NCBI RefSeq assembly: GCF_014647595.1
Contig: NZ_BMPM01000007.1
Location: 153,130-217,129, forward strand
Length of the DNA: 64,000 nucleotides
Source: Paenarthrobacter histidinolovorans
GTDB taxonomy: Bacteria; Actinomycetota; Actinomycetes; Actinomycetales; Micrococcaceae
Reading direction: 5' to 3'
The notes below the pieces were generated by a model. That model was not told the DNA's origin. It saw only the letters and a list, made by a program, of their open reading frames with translations, and ran no database searches. Positions 8,871-17,707 of this stretch are shown piece by piece. Made by a program: the position numbers and the translations under genes. Positions within the stretch are counted from its first letter, which is position 1, and every line of letters begins with the position of its first letter.

Positions 8871-9995
8871 GTGAGATTGAAAAAACTCCTGGGCGCCGTA
8901 GCGGTTGTCCTAACCTTGACCGTCGGAGCCACAGGCTGCGGCAGCCGTGGAGGCGCGGCGGAGTCTTCCAGCAGCGCAAAGCCCAGCGATTCGCTGGTGG
9001 GCATTTCGATGCCGACCCAGACGTCGGAGCGTTGGATCGCAGATGGTGCCAATGTTGAGAAGTCCCTGAAGGACCTCGGCTACAAGACGGACCTGCAGTT
9101 CGCCAACGATGACATCCCCACGCAGGTTTCCCAGATTGAGAACATGCTGACCAAGGGTGCGAAGGCACTCATCATCGCAGCCATCGACGGCACCACGCTG
9201 ACGGACGTCCTGGCGAAGGCCAAGGAACAGAACGTCAAGGTCATCGCTTACGACCGCCTCATCAACGGAACGCCGAACGTGGATTACTACACCACGTTCG
9301 ACAACTACACCGTGGGCGTCCAGCAGGCCACATCACTGCTGACGGGTCTGGGACTCGTTGATGCCAGCGGCAAGAAGGTAGAGGGCAAGGGCCCGTTCAA
9401 CGTCGAATTGTTCGCGGGCAGCCCGGACGACAACAACGCCAACTTCTTCTGGACCGGCGCAATGGACACCCTCAAGCCGTACCTGGATGCAGGCACCTTG
9501 AAGGTCCCCAGCGGCCAGACCAAGTTCGAGCAGGCAGCCATCCTCCGCTGGCAGGCACCCGTTGCCCAGAAGCGCATGGAAGACATCCTTACCTCGGCTT
9601 ACAGCTCCGGCACCAAGCTGGATGGCGTGCTGTCCCCGTATGACGGCCTGTCCATCGGCATCATTTCCGCCCTGACCAGCACCGGCGGCTACTCCACCGG
9701 CAAGCTCCCGGTTGTGACCGGCCAGGACGCCGAAAAGGGTTCCGTGAAGTCCATCATCGCCGGCGAGCAATACTCCACCATCTTCAAGGACACCCGCCAG
9801 CTGGGCGCGCAGGCCGTGAAAATGGTTGACGCAGTACTCAAGGGCAGTGAGCCCGAAACCAACGACACCAAGACCTACAACAACAAGGTCAAGGTTGTTC
9901 CGGCCTACCTTCTGAAGTCCGTCATCATCACCAAGGACAACTACAAGAAGGAACTCATCGACTCGGGCTACTACACCGAAGCCGACGTCAAGTAA
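8871..9995 (+). CDS. chvE: Multiple sugar-binding lipoprotein of an ABC importer (ChvE)
   Basis: The product is a 374-residue periplasmic-binding-protein type 1 (ribose/xylose class) lipoprotein. The N-terminus has two Lys, a hydrophobic stretch and a lipobox ending in GATGC near residue 21. The mature part shows the two-lobed sugar-binder pattern: [58 protein letters not shown] and [15 protein letters not shown]. The GTG at 8871 is chosen because AAGGAGA precedes it; upstream in-frame starts would place non-signal sequence before the lipobox. It delivers sugars to GguA/GguB. Control by the two upstream operators is likely. Confidence 0.92.
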   Translation: MRLKKLLGAVAVVLTLTVGATGCGSRGGAAESSSSAKPSDSLVGISMPTQTSERWIADGANVEKSLKDLGYKTDLQFANDDIPTQVSQIENMLTKGAKALIIAAIDGTTLTDVLAKAKEQNVKVIAYDRLINGTPNVDYYTTFDNYTVGVQQATSLLTGLGLVDASGKKVEGKGPFNVELFAGSPDDNNANFFWTGAMDTLKPYLDAGTLKVPSGQTKFEQAAILRWQAPVAQKRMEDILTSAYSSGTKLDGVLSPYDGLSIGIISALTSTGGYSTGKLPVVTGQDAEKGSVKSIIAGEQYSTIFKDTRQLGAQAVKMVDAVLKGSEPETNDTKTYNNKVKVVPAYLLKSVIITKDNYKKELIDSGYYTEADVK

Positions 9996-10008
9996 CCACC
10001 TCCTCCAT

Positions 10009-10070
10009 CTGTGGCCCCACCGACCTGTGCTGCAGCGCGCAATTTCCAACGCGCAGCGGTGGGGCCACAG
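10009..10070 (+). promoter_or_regulatory. Long hairpin between chvE and gguA
   Basis: A perfect 14-base stem (10009-10022 with 10057-10070) encloses GCGC arms and a 34-base loop. There is no U-tract, so it is better read as an mRNA-stabilising or processing hairpin that keeps chvE transcripts more abundant than gguAB, as is common after binding-protein genes. Its GTGGCCCCAC arm resembles the 73-bp repeats at 22105-22250. Confidence 0.6.
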
Positions 10071-10133
10071 CATCCCCAGAGCCTGTCGAGTCCTCGGCCC
10101 GGCCAAGTTTCAACCAGTCAGCGGGAATTGACG

Positions 10134-11663
10134 ATGAACGTACCCATTCTTCAAATGCGAGGAATCACCAAGACTTTCCCCGGTGTAAAAGCCCTCCAGG
10201 ACGTCACCTTGGACGTCAACCGAGGTGAGGTTCACGCCATTTGTGGTGAGAACGGAGCCGGGAAATCCACCCTCATGAAAGTGTTGTCCGGCGTCTACGC
10301 CCACAACACTTTCGACGGCGACATTCTGTTCGAGAATGAAGCCTGCGAATTTTCGAGCATCACGGACAGCGAGAAGCGCGGCATCGTGATCATCCACCAG
10401 GAACTGGCGCTGAGCCCCTACCTGTCGATTGCGGAGAACATTTACCTCGGCAACGAGCTGGCCAGGAATGGCTGGGTGGAATGGCGCAAGACCAACCTGG
10501 AGGCCGCCAAGCTGCTGGCGCGCGTGGGCCTGAGCGAAAATCCCGTAACGCCCATCCAGCACATCAGTGTGGGCAAGCAGCAGCTCGTGGAGATTGCCAA
10601 GGCACTCTCCAAAGAGGTGAAGCTGCTCATCCTGGATGAGCCCACCGCAGCGCTGAACGACGAAGACTCCGACCACCTGCTGGACCTCATCCTGCACCTC
10701 AAAGGCCAGGGCGTCACCAGCATCATCATCAGCCACAAGCTCAACGAGATCCGCAAGGTGGCCGACGCCGTCACCATCATCCGCGATGGCAAGTCCATCG
10801 AGACACTGCGCCTGGACCAGGGGCAGATCACGCAGGAGCGCATCATCCGCGGCATGGTGGGACGCGACCTCGAAAGCCTGTACCCGGACCGGACCCCCAA
10901 CATCGGCGAAGAAGTCCTCCGCATCGAGGATTGGACGGTCCAGCATCCACAGGACCACTCGCGCATGGTGGTCAGCAACGCCAACCTGACGGTCCGGAAG
11001 GGGGAGGTTGTTGGTTTGGCCGGCCTGATGGGTGCGGGCAGGACCGAACTCGCAATGAGTGTTTTCGGCCGCACCTACGGCCGCGCGGTCTCCGGCAAGG
11101 TTTACAAGTATGGCCAGGAGATCAACACGTCCACGGTTTCGGATGCCATCGAGCACGGCATTGCCTATGCCACCGAGGACCGGAAGCACTACGGCCTGAA
11201 CCTGATAGAAGACATCAAGCGGAATATTTCCATGGCCGCCCTGAACAAGCTGGCCAAACGTGGTTGGGTGGACGGCAACCAGGAAACCACGGTGGCCAAC
11301 CACTACCGCAAGAGCATGAACATCAAAGCCCCCTCGGTTGCCGCGATCACGGGCAAGCTCTCCGGCGGAAACCAGCAAAAAGTGGTGCTCAGTAAATGGA
11401 TGTTCTCCGACCCCGACGTCCTGATCCTGGACGAACCCACGCGCGGGATCGACGTCGGCGCCAAGTTTGAGATCTACACGATCATCGCTGAGCTGGCGGC
11501 TTCGGGGAAAGCGGTGATTGTGATCTCCTCCGAACTGCCGGAACTCCTGGGTATCTGCGACAGGATCTACACGCTCTCAGCGGGGCGCATCACCGGCGAG
11601 GTCCCCATCGCCGAAGCCACCCAGGAAACCCTCATGCACTACATGACTCAAGAGAAGGAATAG
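10134..11663 (+). CDS. gguA: Sugar ABC transporter ATP-binding protein (two ATPase domains)
   Basis: At 509 residues, this is a duplicated-ATPase subunit of the RbsA/XylG/MmsA class. The first domain has Walker [10 protein letters not shown] near residue 42, the [17 protein letters not shown]-loop region and Walker [12 protein letters not shown]. The second has the usual degenerate loop [10 protein letters not shown], signature [14 protein letters not shown] and [15 protein letters not shown]. The start [10 protein letters not shown] is chosen because the longer frame runs through the upstream hairpin. It powers uptake with ChvE and GguB. The stop is followed five bases later by gguB. Confidence 0.92.
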   Translation: MNVPILQMRGITKTFPGVKALQDVTLDVNRGEVHAICGENGAGKSTLMKVLSGVYAHNTFDGDILFENEACEFSSITDSEKRGIVIIHQELALSPYLSIAENIYLGNELARNGWVEWRKTNLEAAKLLARVGLSENPVTPIQHISVGKQQLVEIAKALSKEVKLLILDEPTAALNDEDSDHLLDLILHLKGQGVTSIIISHKLNEIRKVADAVTIIRDGKSIETLRLDQGQITQERIIRGMVGRDLESLYPDRTPNIGEEVLRIEDWTVQHPQDHSRMVVSNANLTVRKGEVVGLAGLMGAGRTELAMSVFGRTYGRAVSGKVYKYGQEINTSTVSDAIEHGIAYATEDRKHYGLNLIEDIKRNISMAALNKLAKRGWVDGNQETTVANHYRKSMNIKAPSVAAITGKLSGGNQQKVVLSKWMFSDPDVLILDEPTRGIDVGAKFEIYTIIAELAASGKAVIVISSELPELLGICDRIYTLSAGRITGEVPIAEATQETLMHYMTQEKE

Positions 11664-11668
11664 CCACC

Positions 11669-12952
11669 ATGTCCGCCCTACGAGAATCCCTTGGCTTCCT
11701 CACAAGCCGCCTCCGCCAGGTTGGCATCTTCGTCGCCCTGATCCTGATCGTCATCCTCTTCCAGGTCCTCACCGACGGCATCCTCCTCGAACCCCAGAAC
11801 GTCACCAACCTGGTGGTCCAGAACAGCTACATCCTGATCCTTGCCATTGGCATGGTGATGGTCATCATCGCCGGCCACATCGACCTCTCCGTCGGCTCGA
11901 TCGCGGGCTTCATCGGCGCCGTGGCAGGTGTGATGATCGTGCACTGGGGCTGGGCCTGGTGGCTTGCCATCCCGGCGTGCCTCCTGGTGGGGGCCCTTGT
12001 TGGTGCATGGCAGGGTTACTGGATCGCCTACGTCGGCATCCCCGCATTCATCGTCACCCTGGCCGGAATGCTGATCTTCCGTGGTTTGACCCTGATTACC
12101 CTCAAGAACCAGCAGATCACCCCGTTCCCGAACGAACTGCGCGCCCTCGGTGGCGGCTTCCTGCCGGACATCTCCGGCGGCACGTCCGTCCTTGAATGGT
12201 TGACAGTGATCCTGGGTGTTGGCGGTACGGCTGCCATCCTTTTCCAGGCTTTGAAGGAACGCCGGGTCCGCCGCAAGTTCAATCTCGAGAACGAACCGAT
12301 GGCTTGGTTCGCCGTCAAGAACGGTTTCATCGCGCTCCTGATGCTCATCATCACCTTCCTCCTGGCCAGCTACCGTGGAACCCCGATTGTCCTGGTTGTC
12401 CTGGCAGTCCTTGTGATTCTGTACTCGGCCCTGATGAGCAACAGCATCTTCGGCCGCCACACCTATGCCATTGGCGGCAACCTCCACGCCGCCGAGCTGT
12501 CCGGTATCAAGACCAAGAAGGTCACCTTCCGGCTCTTCGTCAACATGGGCGTCCTGGCTGCACTGGCGGGCTTGGTCTTCACGGCCCGCCTGAACTCGGC
12601 ACAGCCCGCCGGCGGCACCGGTTTCGAGTTGGACTCCATCGCTGCGGCCTTCATCGGCGGCGCAGCTGTCCAAGGCGGCATCGGCACCGTGGCGGGAGCC
12701 ATGATCGGTGGCCTGATCATGGGCGTCCTGAACAACGGTATGTCCATCCTTGGCCTGGGCACCGATTACCAGCAGCTCATCAAGGGCCTGGTGCTTTTGC
12801 TGGCTGTCGGCTTCGACATCTTCAACAAGAACCGGACCGGTGCCGGTGGAGGGTCCTCCATGGGCCGCCGTTTCAAGTGGAAGACCACACCCCCGGCAAC
12901 CGAGGCAGCTCCGGCAGCCAAGGCGGAGCCCGTGGGCGTCGACGCGAAGTAG
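11669..12952 (+). CDS. gguB: Sugar ABC transporter permease
   Basis: A 427-residue, roughly ten-helix permease of the XylH/GguB branch (CUT2). Family motifs include NSYILILAIGMVMVIIAGHIDLSVGS near residue 50, IVTLAGMLIFRGL, FGRHTYAIGGNLHAAELSGI, GGAAVQGGIGTVAGAMIGGLIMGVLNNGMS and a QQLIKGLVLLLAVGFD ending. The Ala/Pro-rich C-terminal tail is cytoplasmic. AAGGAA precedes the ATG. It forms the membrane pore for sugars bound by ChvE. Confidence 0.92.
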   Translation: MSALRESLGFLTSRLRQVGIFVALILIVILFQVLTDGILLEPQNVTNLVVQNSYILILAIGMVMVIIAGHIDLSVGSIAGFIGAVAGVMIVHWGWAWWLAIPACLLVGALVGAWQGYWIAYVGIPAFIVTLAGMLIFRGLTLITLKNQQITPFPNELRALGGGFLPDISGGTSVLEWLTVILGVGGTAAILFQALKERRVRRKFNLENEPMAWFAVKNGFIALLMLIITFLLASYRGTPIVLVVLAVLVILYSALMSNSIFGRHTYAIGGNLHAAELSGIKTKKVTFRLFVNMGVLAALAGLVFTARLNSAQPAGGTGFELDSIAAAFIGGAAVQGGIGTVAGAMIGGLIMGVLNNGMSILGLGTDYQQLIKGLVLLLAVGFDIFNKNRTGAGGGSSMGRRFKWKTTPPATEAAPAAKAEPVGVDAK

Positions 12953-12958
12953 CGTCCG

Positions 12959-14041
12959 ATGCCACGCGGTGAACAGCCGCCCACACTGCGGCCCCGGGTA
13001 TTGCCCGGGGCCGCCCCCGATTCACCGAGCCGGCCGCCGGTGATGGGGGATGTGGCCAAGATGGCCGGGGTCTCGCACCAAACAGTTTCCCGTGTCCTGA
13101 ACGACCACCCGAACGTCAGCCACAACACCAGGCAACGGGTTGAAGCGGCGATAGCCCGCCTCGGCTACCGCCGGAACACCGCCGCACGCAGCCTGGTGAC
13201 GCGGCGGTCCCGGACCATTGGTGTTCTTGCCTGCGAAACTGGACAGTTCGGACCGGCGAACACGTTGCTCGGAGTTGAGCAGGCGGGCAGGGAAGCAGGG
13301 TACTTCGTCAGCATCGCGAACCTTCGCGAAGTGACAAGTGACAGCATCAACGACGCCATGGGCCACTTCCGCAGCCAATCCGTGGACGGCATCGTCATTC
13401 TGGTCCCACATCCCGATGTCCTTGCGGCCTTGGACGACGTTTCAGTACCCGTGCCCATCGTGGCCGTTGGGGCCGGTGCGGGAAACCAACTCACCGGGGC
13501 GTCCCTCAACCAGCGTCTGGGGGCCCGGCTGGCCGTGGAACACCTGATCGGACTGGGACACCGCAGCATCGCGCATATTTCCGGGCCAACACACTGGATT
13601 GACGCCGCCGAACGCATCGAGGGCTGGCGGGAGGCAATGGGCGCGGCCGGACTCGAAGCGGACGTCCTGCTCCAGGGCGCCTGGGATGCCGCATCCGGTT
13701 ACCAGGCCGGACTGGAACTCATCGACTACGGCTCCGTGACCGCTGTGTTCGTGGCGAATGACCAGATGGCCGTCGGAGTCCTCCGCGCACTCCAGGAAGC
13801 GGGCCGCCACGTACCCGGCGATATCAGCGTGGTGGGGTACGACGACCAGCCGGAGGCCGGGTTCTTCATGCCTCCCTTGACCACCATCAAACAGGACTTC
13901 GAAGAACTCGGACGCAAGACCATGGAAGAGATGCTGCACCAGCTGGAGGGGCAGGCCGGAACCCGGGACCAGATTGTGGATCCGCGTTTGGTCATCAGGG
14001 CAACCACGGCGGCGCCAGCACACTCTACGGCGGCACACTAA
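12959..14041 (+). CDS. LacI-family transcriptional regulator of the chvE-gguAB operon
   Basis: The longest frame is 360 residues. The helix-turn-helix is in MGDVAKMAGVSHQTVSRVLN, followed by the hinge region (TAARSLVTRRSRTIGVL) and a periplasmic-binding-like ligand domain ending with SVVGYDDQPEAGFFMPPLTTI. The start is uncertain. The ATG at 12959 lies six bases after gguB, but its first 28 codons are Pro-rich and run through a strong hairpin (12988-13014). The in-frame ATG at 13043 would give 332 residues, the usual LacI length, with the HTH at the very start. Neither has a good ribosome site. It probably represses its own operon through the sites at 8628 and 8720. Confidence 0.88.
   Translation: MPRGEQPPTLRPRVLPGAAPDSPSRPPVMGDVAKMAGVSHQTVSRVLNDHPNVSHNTRQRVEAAIARLGYRRNTAARSLVTRRSRTIGVLACETGQFGPANTLLGVEQAGREAGYFVSIANLREVTSDSINDAMGHFRSQSVDGIVILVPHPDVLAALDDVSVPVPIVAVGAGAGNQLTGASLNQRLGARLAVEHLIGLGHRSIAHISGPTHWIDAAERIEGWREAMGAAGLEADVLLQGAWDAASGYQAGLELIDYGSVTAVFVANDQMAVGVLRALQEAGRHVPGDISVVGYDDQPEAGFFMPPLTTIKQDFEELGRKTMEEMLHQLEGQAGTRDQIVDPRLVIRATTAAPAHSTAAH
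12988..13014 (+). terminator. Hairpin after gguB, possible terminator or attenuator
   Basis: An 11-base perfect stem (12988-12998 with 13004-13014) with a five-base loop and no U-tract. It falls inside the long version of the LacI gene, and so supports the shorter start at 13043 with the hairpin as intergenic. Confidence 0.45.
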
Positions 14042-14051
14042 ACTAGGAGCC

Positions 14052-14636
14052 ATGACTTCCACCAGTACCCCTGCAGTCGACACTGCTGCTGCCCGTGCCC
14101 GCCTTCTTGAACTCATCAAAGAACTGGCGGTGGTCCGCGGCAAGGTGATCCTCTCCAGCGGCAAGGAAGCTGACTACTACATCGACCTGCGCCGCATCAC
14201 CTTGCACCACGAGGCCTCCAAGCTGGTGGGCCAGGTCATGTTGGCAATGATCGACGACGCCGGCGTTTCAGTTGAGTGCGCAGGCGGACTCACCATGGGC
14301 GCCGACCCCGTCGGTACCGCGGTGATGCACGCCGCTGCCGATGCCGGCCGTGCCGTGGACGCTTTCGTCGTCCGCAAAGCCCAGAAGTCCTACGGCATGG
14401 GTCGCCAGGTGGAAGGTCCCTCAGTGGAGGGCCGCAACGTAGTGGTCCTCGAGGACACGTCCACCACCGGCGGCTCCGCGCTGACCGCCGTCGAAGGTGT
14501 CCGCAAGGCCGGCGGCAACGTGGTGGCCGTGGCCGTGATCGTGGACCGCAACACCGGTGCCAAAGAGAAAATCGAAGCCGAAACCGGCGTTCCGTACCTC
14601 TTCGCTTTCGGCAAGGACGAACTGGGCCTCGACTAA
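14052..14636 (+). CDS. pyrE: Orotate phosphoribosyltransferase
   Basis: PyrE joins orotate to PRPP, giving OMP in pyrimidine synthesis. The 194-residue product begins after AGGAG (14045-14049), which fixes the ATG at 14052. Family blocks are VILSSGKEADYYIDLRR near residue 35, GGLTMGADPVGTAV, VRKAQKSYGMG, and the PRPP motif VVVLEDTSTTGGSAL near residue 132. It lies 10 bases after the LacI gene but belongs functionally to the pyrE-trmH-fba-purA housekeeping neighbourhood. Confidence 0.95.
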   Translation: MTSTSTPAVDTAAARARLLELIKELAVVRGKVILSSGKEADYYIDLRRITLHHEASKLVGQVMLAMIDDAGVSVECAGGLTMGADPVGTAVMHAAADAGRAVDAFVVRKAQKSYGMGRQVEGPSVEGRNVVVLEDTSTTGGSALTAVEGVRKAGGNVVAVAVIVDRNTGAKEKIEAETGVPYLFAFGKDELGLD

Positions 14637-14683
14637 AAACCGCGGGGATGTAAGGCAGTGCCCGTGACGCCTATGCTTGCTGC

Positions 14684-15808
14684 GTGGACGTGCAAGTAGG
14701 CAAGCTCCCGGCGCCGCCGGAGGTGACTGAAAACCCTCCGGCGCCGGTAACTCCGGAGCCGGAAACGGCAGGGGATCCGGGCTCCTGGGCCCGGGTCCTG
14801 CCTTACGCTGCGCGTCTCAAGAAGACGTCCCGCCGTAATTTCCTTACCTTCGCCGGTATTTCCGCTGCGCTCGCCGGGGACATGCTTTTCACCCGGCGTG
14901 TTCAGGCCGAGCGCCGCGCCACAAAGATCCTTCGCGTCCCCGATCCGTACTCGGACCTGTACTTTCCCAAGGCCAGCTGGATCCTCTTTCCCGGGTACAA
15001 AACCAGCTGGGAAGAGGCCCAGTGGATCCTCAACTCGCTGCGTCCTGCCCTGCACCAGCGCGGCCGCCTGGCCGCCGTCGGGTATTCCAACCTGGGCCTG
15101 GACGTCGACGAAATAGTCCGCGCAGTCATCCTGCATGTCCGTGAGCTGGAACTCGAGAAGCTGTATTTCTACGGCCACAGTTTCGGCGGGATGCTCGCCA
15201 CGCAGGTTGCTGCGCGTCTGCTGGAACTCCATGGGGTGGAAACGCAGGTGATCGTGCTGGACTCGAGTCCGTTCAGCCGCGCAGACGTCTTGGACCAGAG
15301 CTGGTTCGACGGCGTGGTGTTCCTCTATGAGAATGGCTTCCGCGTTCCTTCGGTGCTGCGCGGCGGCTATGAGCTGGGGGAGCGTGTGGTTCACAAGGAC
15401 GAGCGCACCTGGCGGCAAATCCTGGATCAGACCATGGAGCAACTGTCACCCATTGCTCCGTCCAGTGTGCTGATCCAGACAGAGTCGGCCTATATTTACC
15501 ACTTTGACGGGCTGCGGTTCGCGGGCAAGATCGGCGGCGCCAAGATGGCGTTCATGGGCAACTCCAAGGACGGCACCGTGGACTATGAATCGGCGCGTGC
15601 CGGGTGGAGCAAGGTGTTCGGCGCCAACATGGCCCTGCCCACCCTGAGCACGGAGGGCGCACGGCCGGCCCATGCGAGTCCGCAGTGGAACGCCAGCGTG
15701 TACCGGCCATTGCTGGAACAGGTCCAGAACGAGCTCCTGCCCCTGCCCCCGGAACCGGAGGAGCCTTCCTACCGGGAGCCTAATGGCAAGGTCATCAGGC
15801 CCGCCTGA
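14684..15808 (+). CDS. Alpha/beta hydrolase with Tat-type signal, function unknown
   Basis: The 374-residue protein starts with GTG at 14684. After a Pro-rich stretch, residues 48-75 read as a twin-arginine signal, TSRRNFLTF followed by an Ala/Gly-rich hydrophobic core, suggesting folded export or an N-terminal membrane anchor. The nucleophile elbow GHSFGGM places Ser166, and the flanking core (IQTES and GNSKDGTVDY, the latter with a plausible acid) fits an alpha/beta hydrolase. A clear catalytic His was not pinned down. The C-terminal tail is Pro/Glu-rich. Substrate unknown. It is between pyrE and a convergent phosphatase, with no operon partner. Confidence 0.65.
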   Translation: MDVQVGKLPAPPEVTENPPAPVTPEPETAGDPGSWARVLPYAARLKKTSRRNFLTFAGISAALAGDMLFTRRVQAERRATKILRVPDPYSDLYFPKASWILFPGYKTSWEEAQWILNSLRPALHQRGRLAAVGYSNLGLDVDEIVRAVILHVRELELEKLYFYGHSFGGMLATQVAARLLELHGVETQVIVLDSSPFSRADVLDQSWFDGVVFLYENGFRVPSVLRGGYELGERVVHKDERTWRQILDQTMEQLSPIAPSSVLIQTESAYIYHFDGLRFAGKIGGAKMAFMGNSKDGTVDYESARAGWSKVFGANMALPTLSTEGARPAHASPQWNASVYRPLLEQVQNELLPLPPEPEEPSYREPNGKVIRPA

Positions 15809-15840
15809 AGCAGGACGCCTGCAGTTCGGTGCGCTCCAGT

Positions 15841-16557
15841 TCAGCGCAGCGCTTCAACCTCGACGGCGGTGAGGCCCGCCTCGCGCAGGAAGCCGCCAAC
15901 GTCCCCGAATTCCTTGGCGAATCCGGCCAGGAAATGCCGCATGGCAGCTTCCGGGCTCTGCAGGATCATGAGGTCAGGGCTGAAGTACTTTGCGGGGGTG
16001 GAGGGGACGCTGAGTCGCCACGTTTCGGCCATGACCTCCAGGACGTCCGGCAGGTTGGCCGTGGTGGCCACGTAGTCCGCCACTACCTCGTCCTCGGTCC
16101 CGCCTGTGGCAAGAAGCCCGATCGCGGAAACCACTCCGGTCCGGTCCTTTCCCAAGGAACAGTGCACCAGTGTGCGCTTGCCACGGGCTACGGGCCGCAG
16201 GGAATCTGCCACCCATTCGGGTCGCAAACGGACCCAGCCGAGGTACAGCTCGCCCAGGTCCTCGGCCGTCTCCACCGCTTGGAGCGACCCCGCAATGGCA
16301 TTTGGGTCCAGCGGGTTATGGATGAGTTCGACGGCGGGGGCGGCGACGGCGGCAGGCTCGCCGTCGCCGTCGTGAACCAGACCGTCGTGGACCAGCCACG
16401 GAACGAGGGAGCGCTCGAGCTCGCTGCGCAGGTCAACGATGGCTTGGATGCCGTGCTCCGCCAGGAACCCGGATGTTGCTGCGGCGTCCAAGCCGAACGG
16501 CTGGCTCCCCCTGAGAATCCGTCCCCCGGCCAGGGGTCGCAGATTGAGCACAGCCAT
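15841..16557 (-). CDS. Tyrosine-protein phosphatase-like (dual-specificity fold)
   Basis: This 238-residue protein carries the cysteine phosphatase P-loop VHCSLGKDRTGV with Cys133 and Arg139 (C-x5-R), and an N-terminal NLRPLAGGRILRGSQPF block typical of bacterial PTPs that also act on phosphoinositides (MptpB/IphP-like). The general acid is probably within HNPLDPN. It is followed 12 bases upstream (on this strand) by the HAD gene, so the two phosphatases likely form an operon. The physiological substrate is unknown. Confidence 0.85.
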   Translation of the reverse strand: MAVLNLRPLAGGRILRGSQPFGLDAAATSGFLAEHGIQAIVDLRSELERSLVPWLVHDGLVHDGDGEPAAVAAPAVELIHNPLDPNAIAGSLQAVETAEDLGELYLGWVRLRPEWVADSLRPVARGKRTLVHCSLGKDRTGVVSAIGLLATGGTEDEVVADYVATTANLPDVLEVMAETWRLSVPSTPAKYFSPDLMILQSPEAAMRHFLAGFAKEFGDVGGFLREAGLTAVEVEALR

Positions 16558-16569
16558 CGCTTTTCCTTC

Positions 16570-17400
16570 CTAGATCTGGCTCTTGAGGTCGGCCACGGAG
16601 TCCAGGATCTGGTTGGGCCGGAACGGGAAGGACACGATCTCCTCCCGCTGCGTGATACCGCTGAGCACCAGGACCGTGTGCAGGCCCGCTTCCATGCCTG
16701 CCACGATGTCGGTGTCCATGCGGTCGCCGATCATGGCCGTGGTCTCCGAGTGGGCATCGATCTGGTTCATGGCTGAGCGGAACATCATGGGGTTCGGTTT
16801 GCCCACGATGTACGGTTCGCGGCCCGTGGCCTTGGTGATCATGGCCGCGATGGCACCGGTGGCCGGCATGGGACCGTCCTTGGAAGGCCCGGTGGCATCC
16901 GGGTTGGTGGCGATGAAGCGGGCCCCCGCCAGGATGTGGCGGACGGCCATGGTGATCGCCTCGAAGGAATACGTGCGGGTTTCGCCGAGGACCACGAAAT
17001 CGGGCTCGGTGTCTGTGAGGATGAATCCGGCTTCGTGCAGGGCCGTGGTGAGGCCCGCCTCGCCGATGGTGTACGCACGGTTGCCCGAATCGGAGGACTG
17101 CACCTGGTCCTTGAGGAACTGTGCCGTTGCCAGTGCGGAGGTCCAGATGTTCTCTTCCGGGACTTCAAGGCCGGATGCCCGGAGGCGTGCTGCGAGGTCG
17201 CGGGGCGTGAAGATGGAGTTGTTGGTCAGCACCAGGAAGCGCTTGGACGTGTCCACCCAGCGCTGGATGAGTTCAGCGGCGCCGGGGATGGCCTGGTTTT
17301 CGTGGACGAGGACGCCGTCCATGTCCGTGAGCCAGCATTCGATCTCGTGGCCATTACGGTAAACCGACGTGGACGGGTGGGGCGTGGTTTCTTCTGCCAT
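16570..17400 (-). CDS. HAD-superfamily hydrolase (NagD/p-nitrophenylphosphatase-like)
   Basis: A 276-residue HAD phosphatase with a C2 cap. Motif I is LTDMDGVLVHENQAI near residue 20 (nucleophile Asp and acid Asp), motif II LTNNS, motif III VGKPNPMMF and motif IV MIGDRMDTDIVAGMEAG. NagD-like enzymes dephosphorylate nucleotides or sugar phosphates. The ATG at 17400 is chosen because GGAGG lies seven bases upstream; the longer frame adds 34 residues without family similarity. It is the first gene of a two-gene unit with the PTP-like phosphatase. Confidence 0.9.
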   Translation of the reverse strand: MAEETTPHPSTSVYRNGHEIECWLTDMDGVLVHENQAIPGAAELIQRWVDTSKRFLVLTNNSIFTPRDLAARLRASGLEVPEENIWTSALATAQFLKDQVQSSDSGNRAYTIGEAGLTTALHEAGFILTDTEPDFVVLGETRTYSFEAITMAVRHILAGARFIATNPDATGPSKDGPMPATGAIAAMITKATGREPYIVGKPNPMMFRSAMNQIDAHSETTAMIGDRMDTDIVAGMEAGLHTVLVLSGITQREEIVSFPFRPNQILDSVADLKSQI

Positions 17401-17707
17401 ATTTGCCTCCGGCTGGGGTTGTTCATGCACTGCTCCCCAGTCTTTCATCATTCGGGCGGCTGGACATCCTGCGATTCCCCTTGTGTGGGTAGTTCTGCCC
17501 ATGTGGATAAGGCCTTTGACTTGTGTCGCCCGCGGTGAACTGCACTACGCTTGTGGCGGCGCAGGCGTGCCATCACCGTGGGTCGGGGGATCGGCATGGT
17601 GGATTTTTTGTGCCGCTGGCGCCCCAGCAGGTCCCTCGTTCCGGATAGACCACCGGTTACGTCCGCCAGGATGTTCCGGTGCCCACTGCATGTGAAAGGG
17701 CCTTGCT
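17401..17707. other. Intergenic region between divergent genes
   Basis: About 300 bases separate the HAD gene (leftward) from the Pro/Gln-rich membrane protein (rightward). The HAD ribosome site GGAGG is here. A TTGACT at 17516 and TACGCT at 17546 look like promoter boxes, but their 24-base spacing is too long to call. No gene is supported. Confidence 0.5.
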
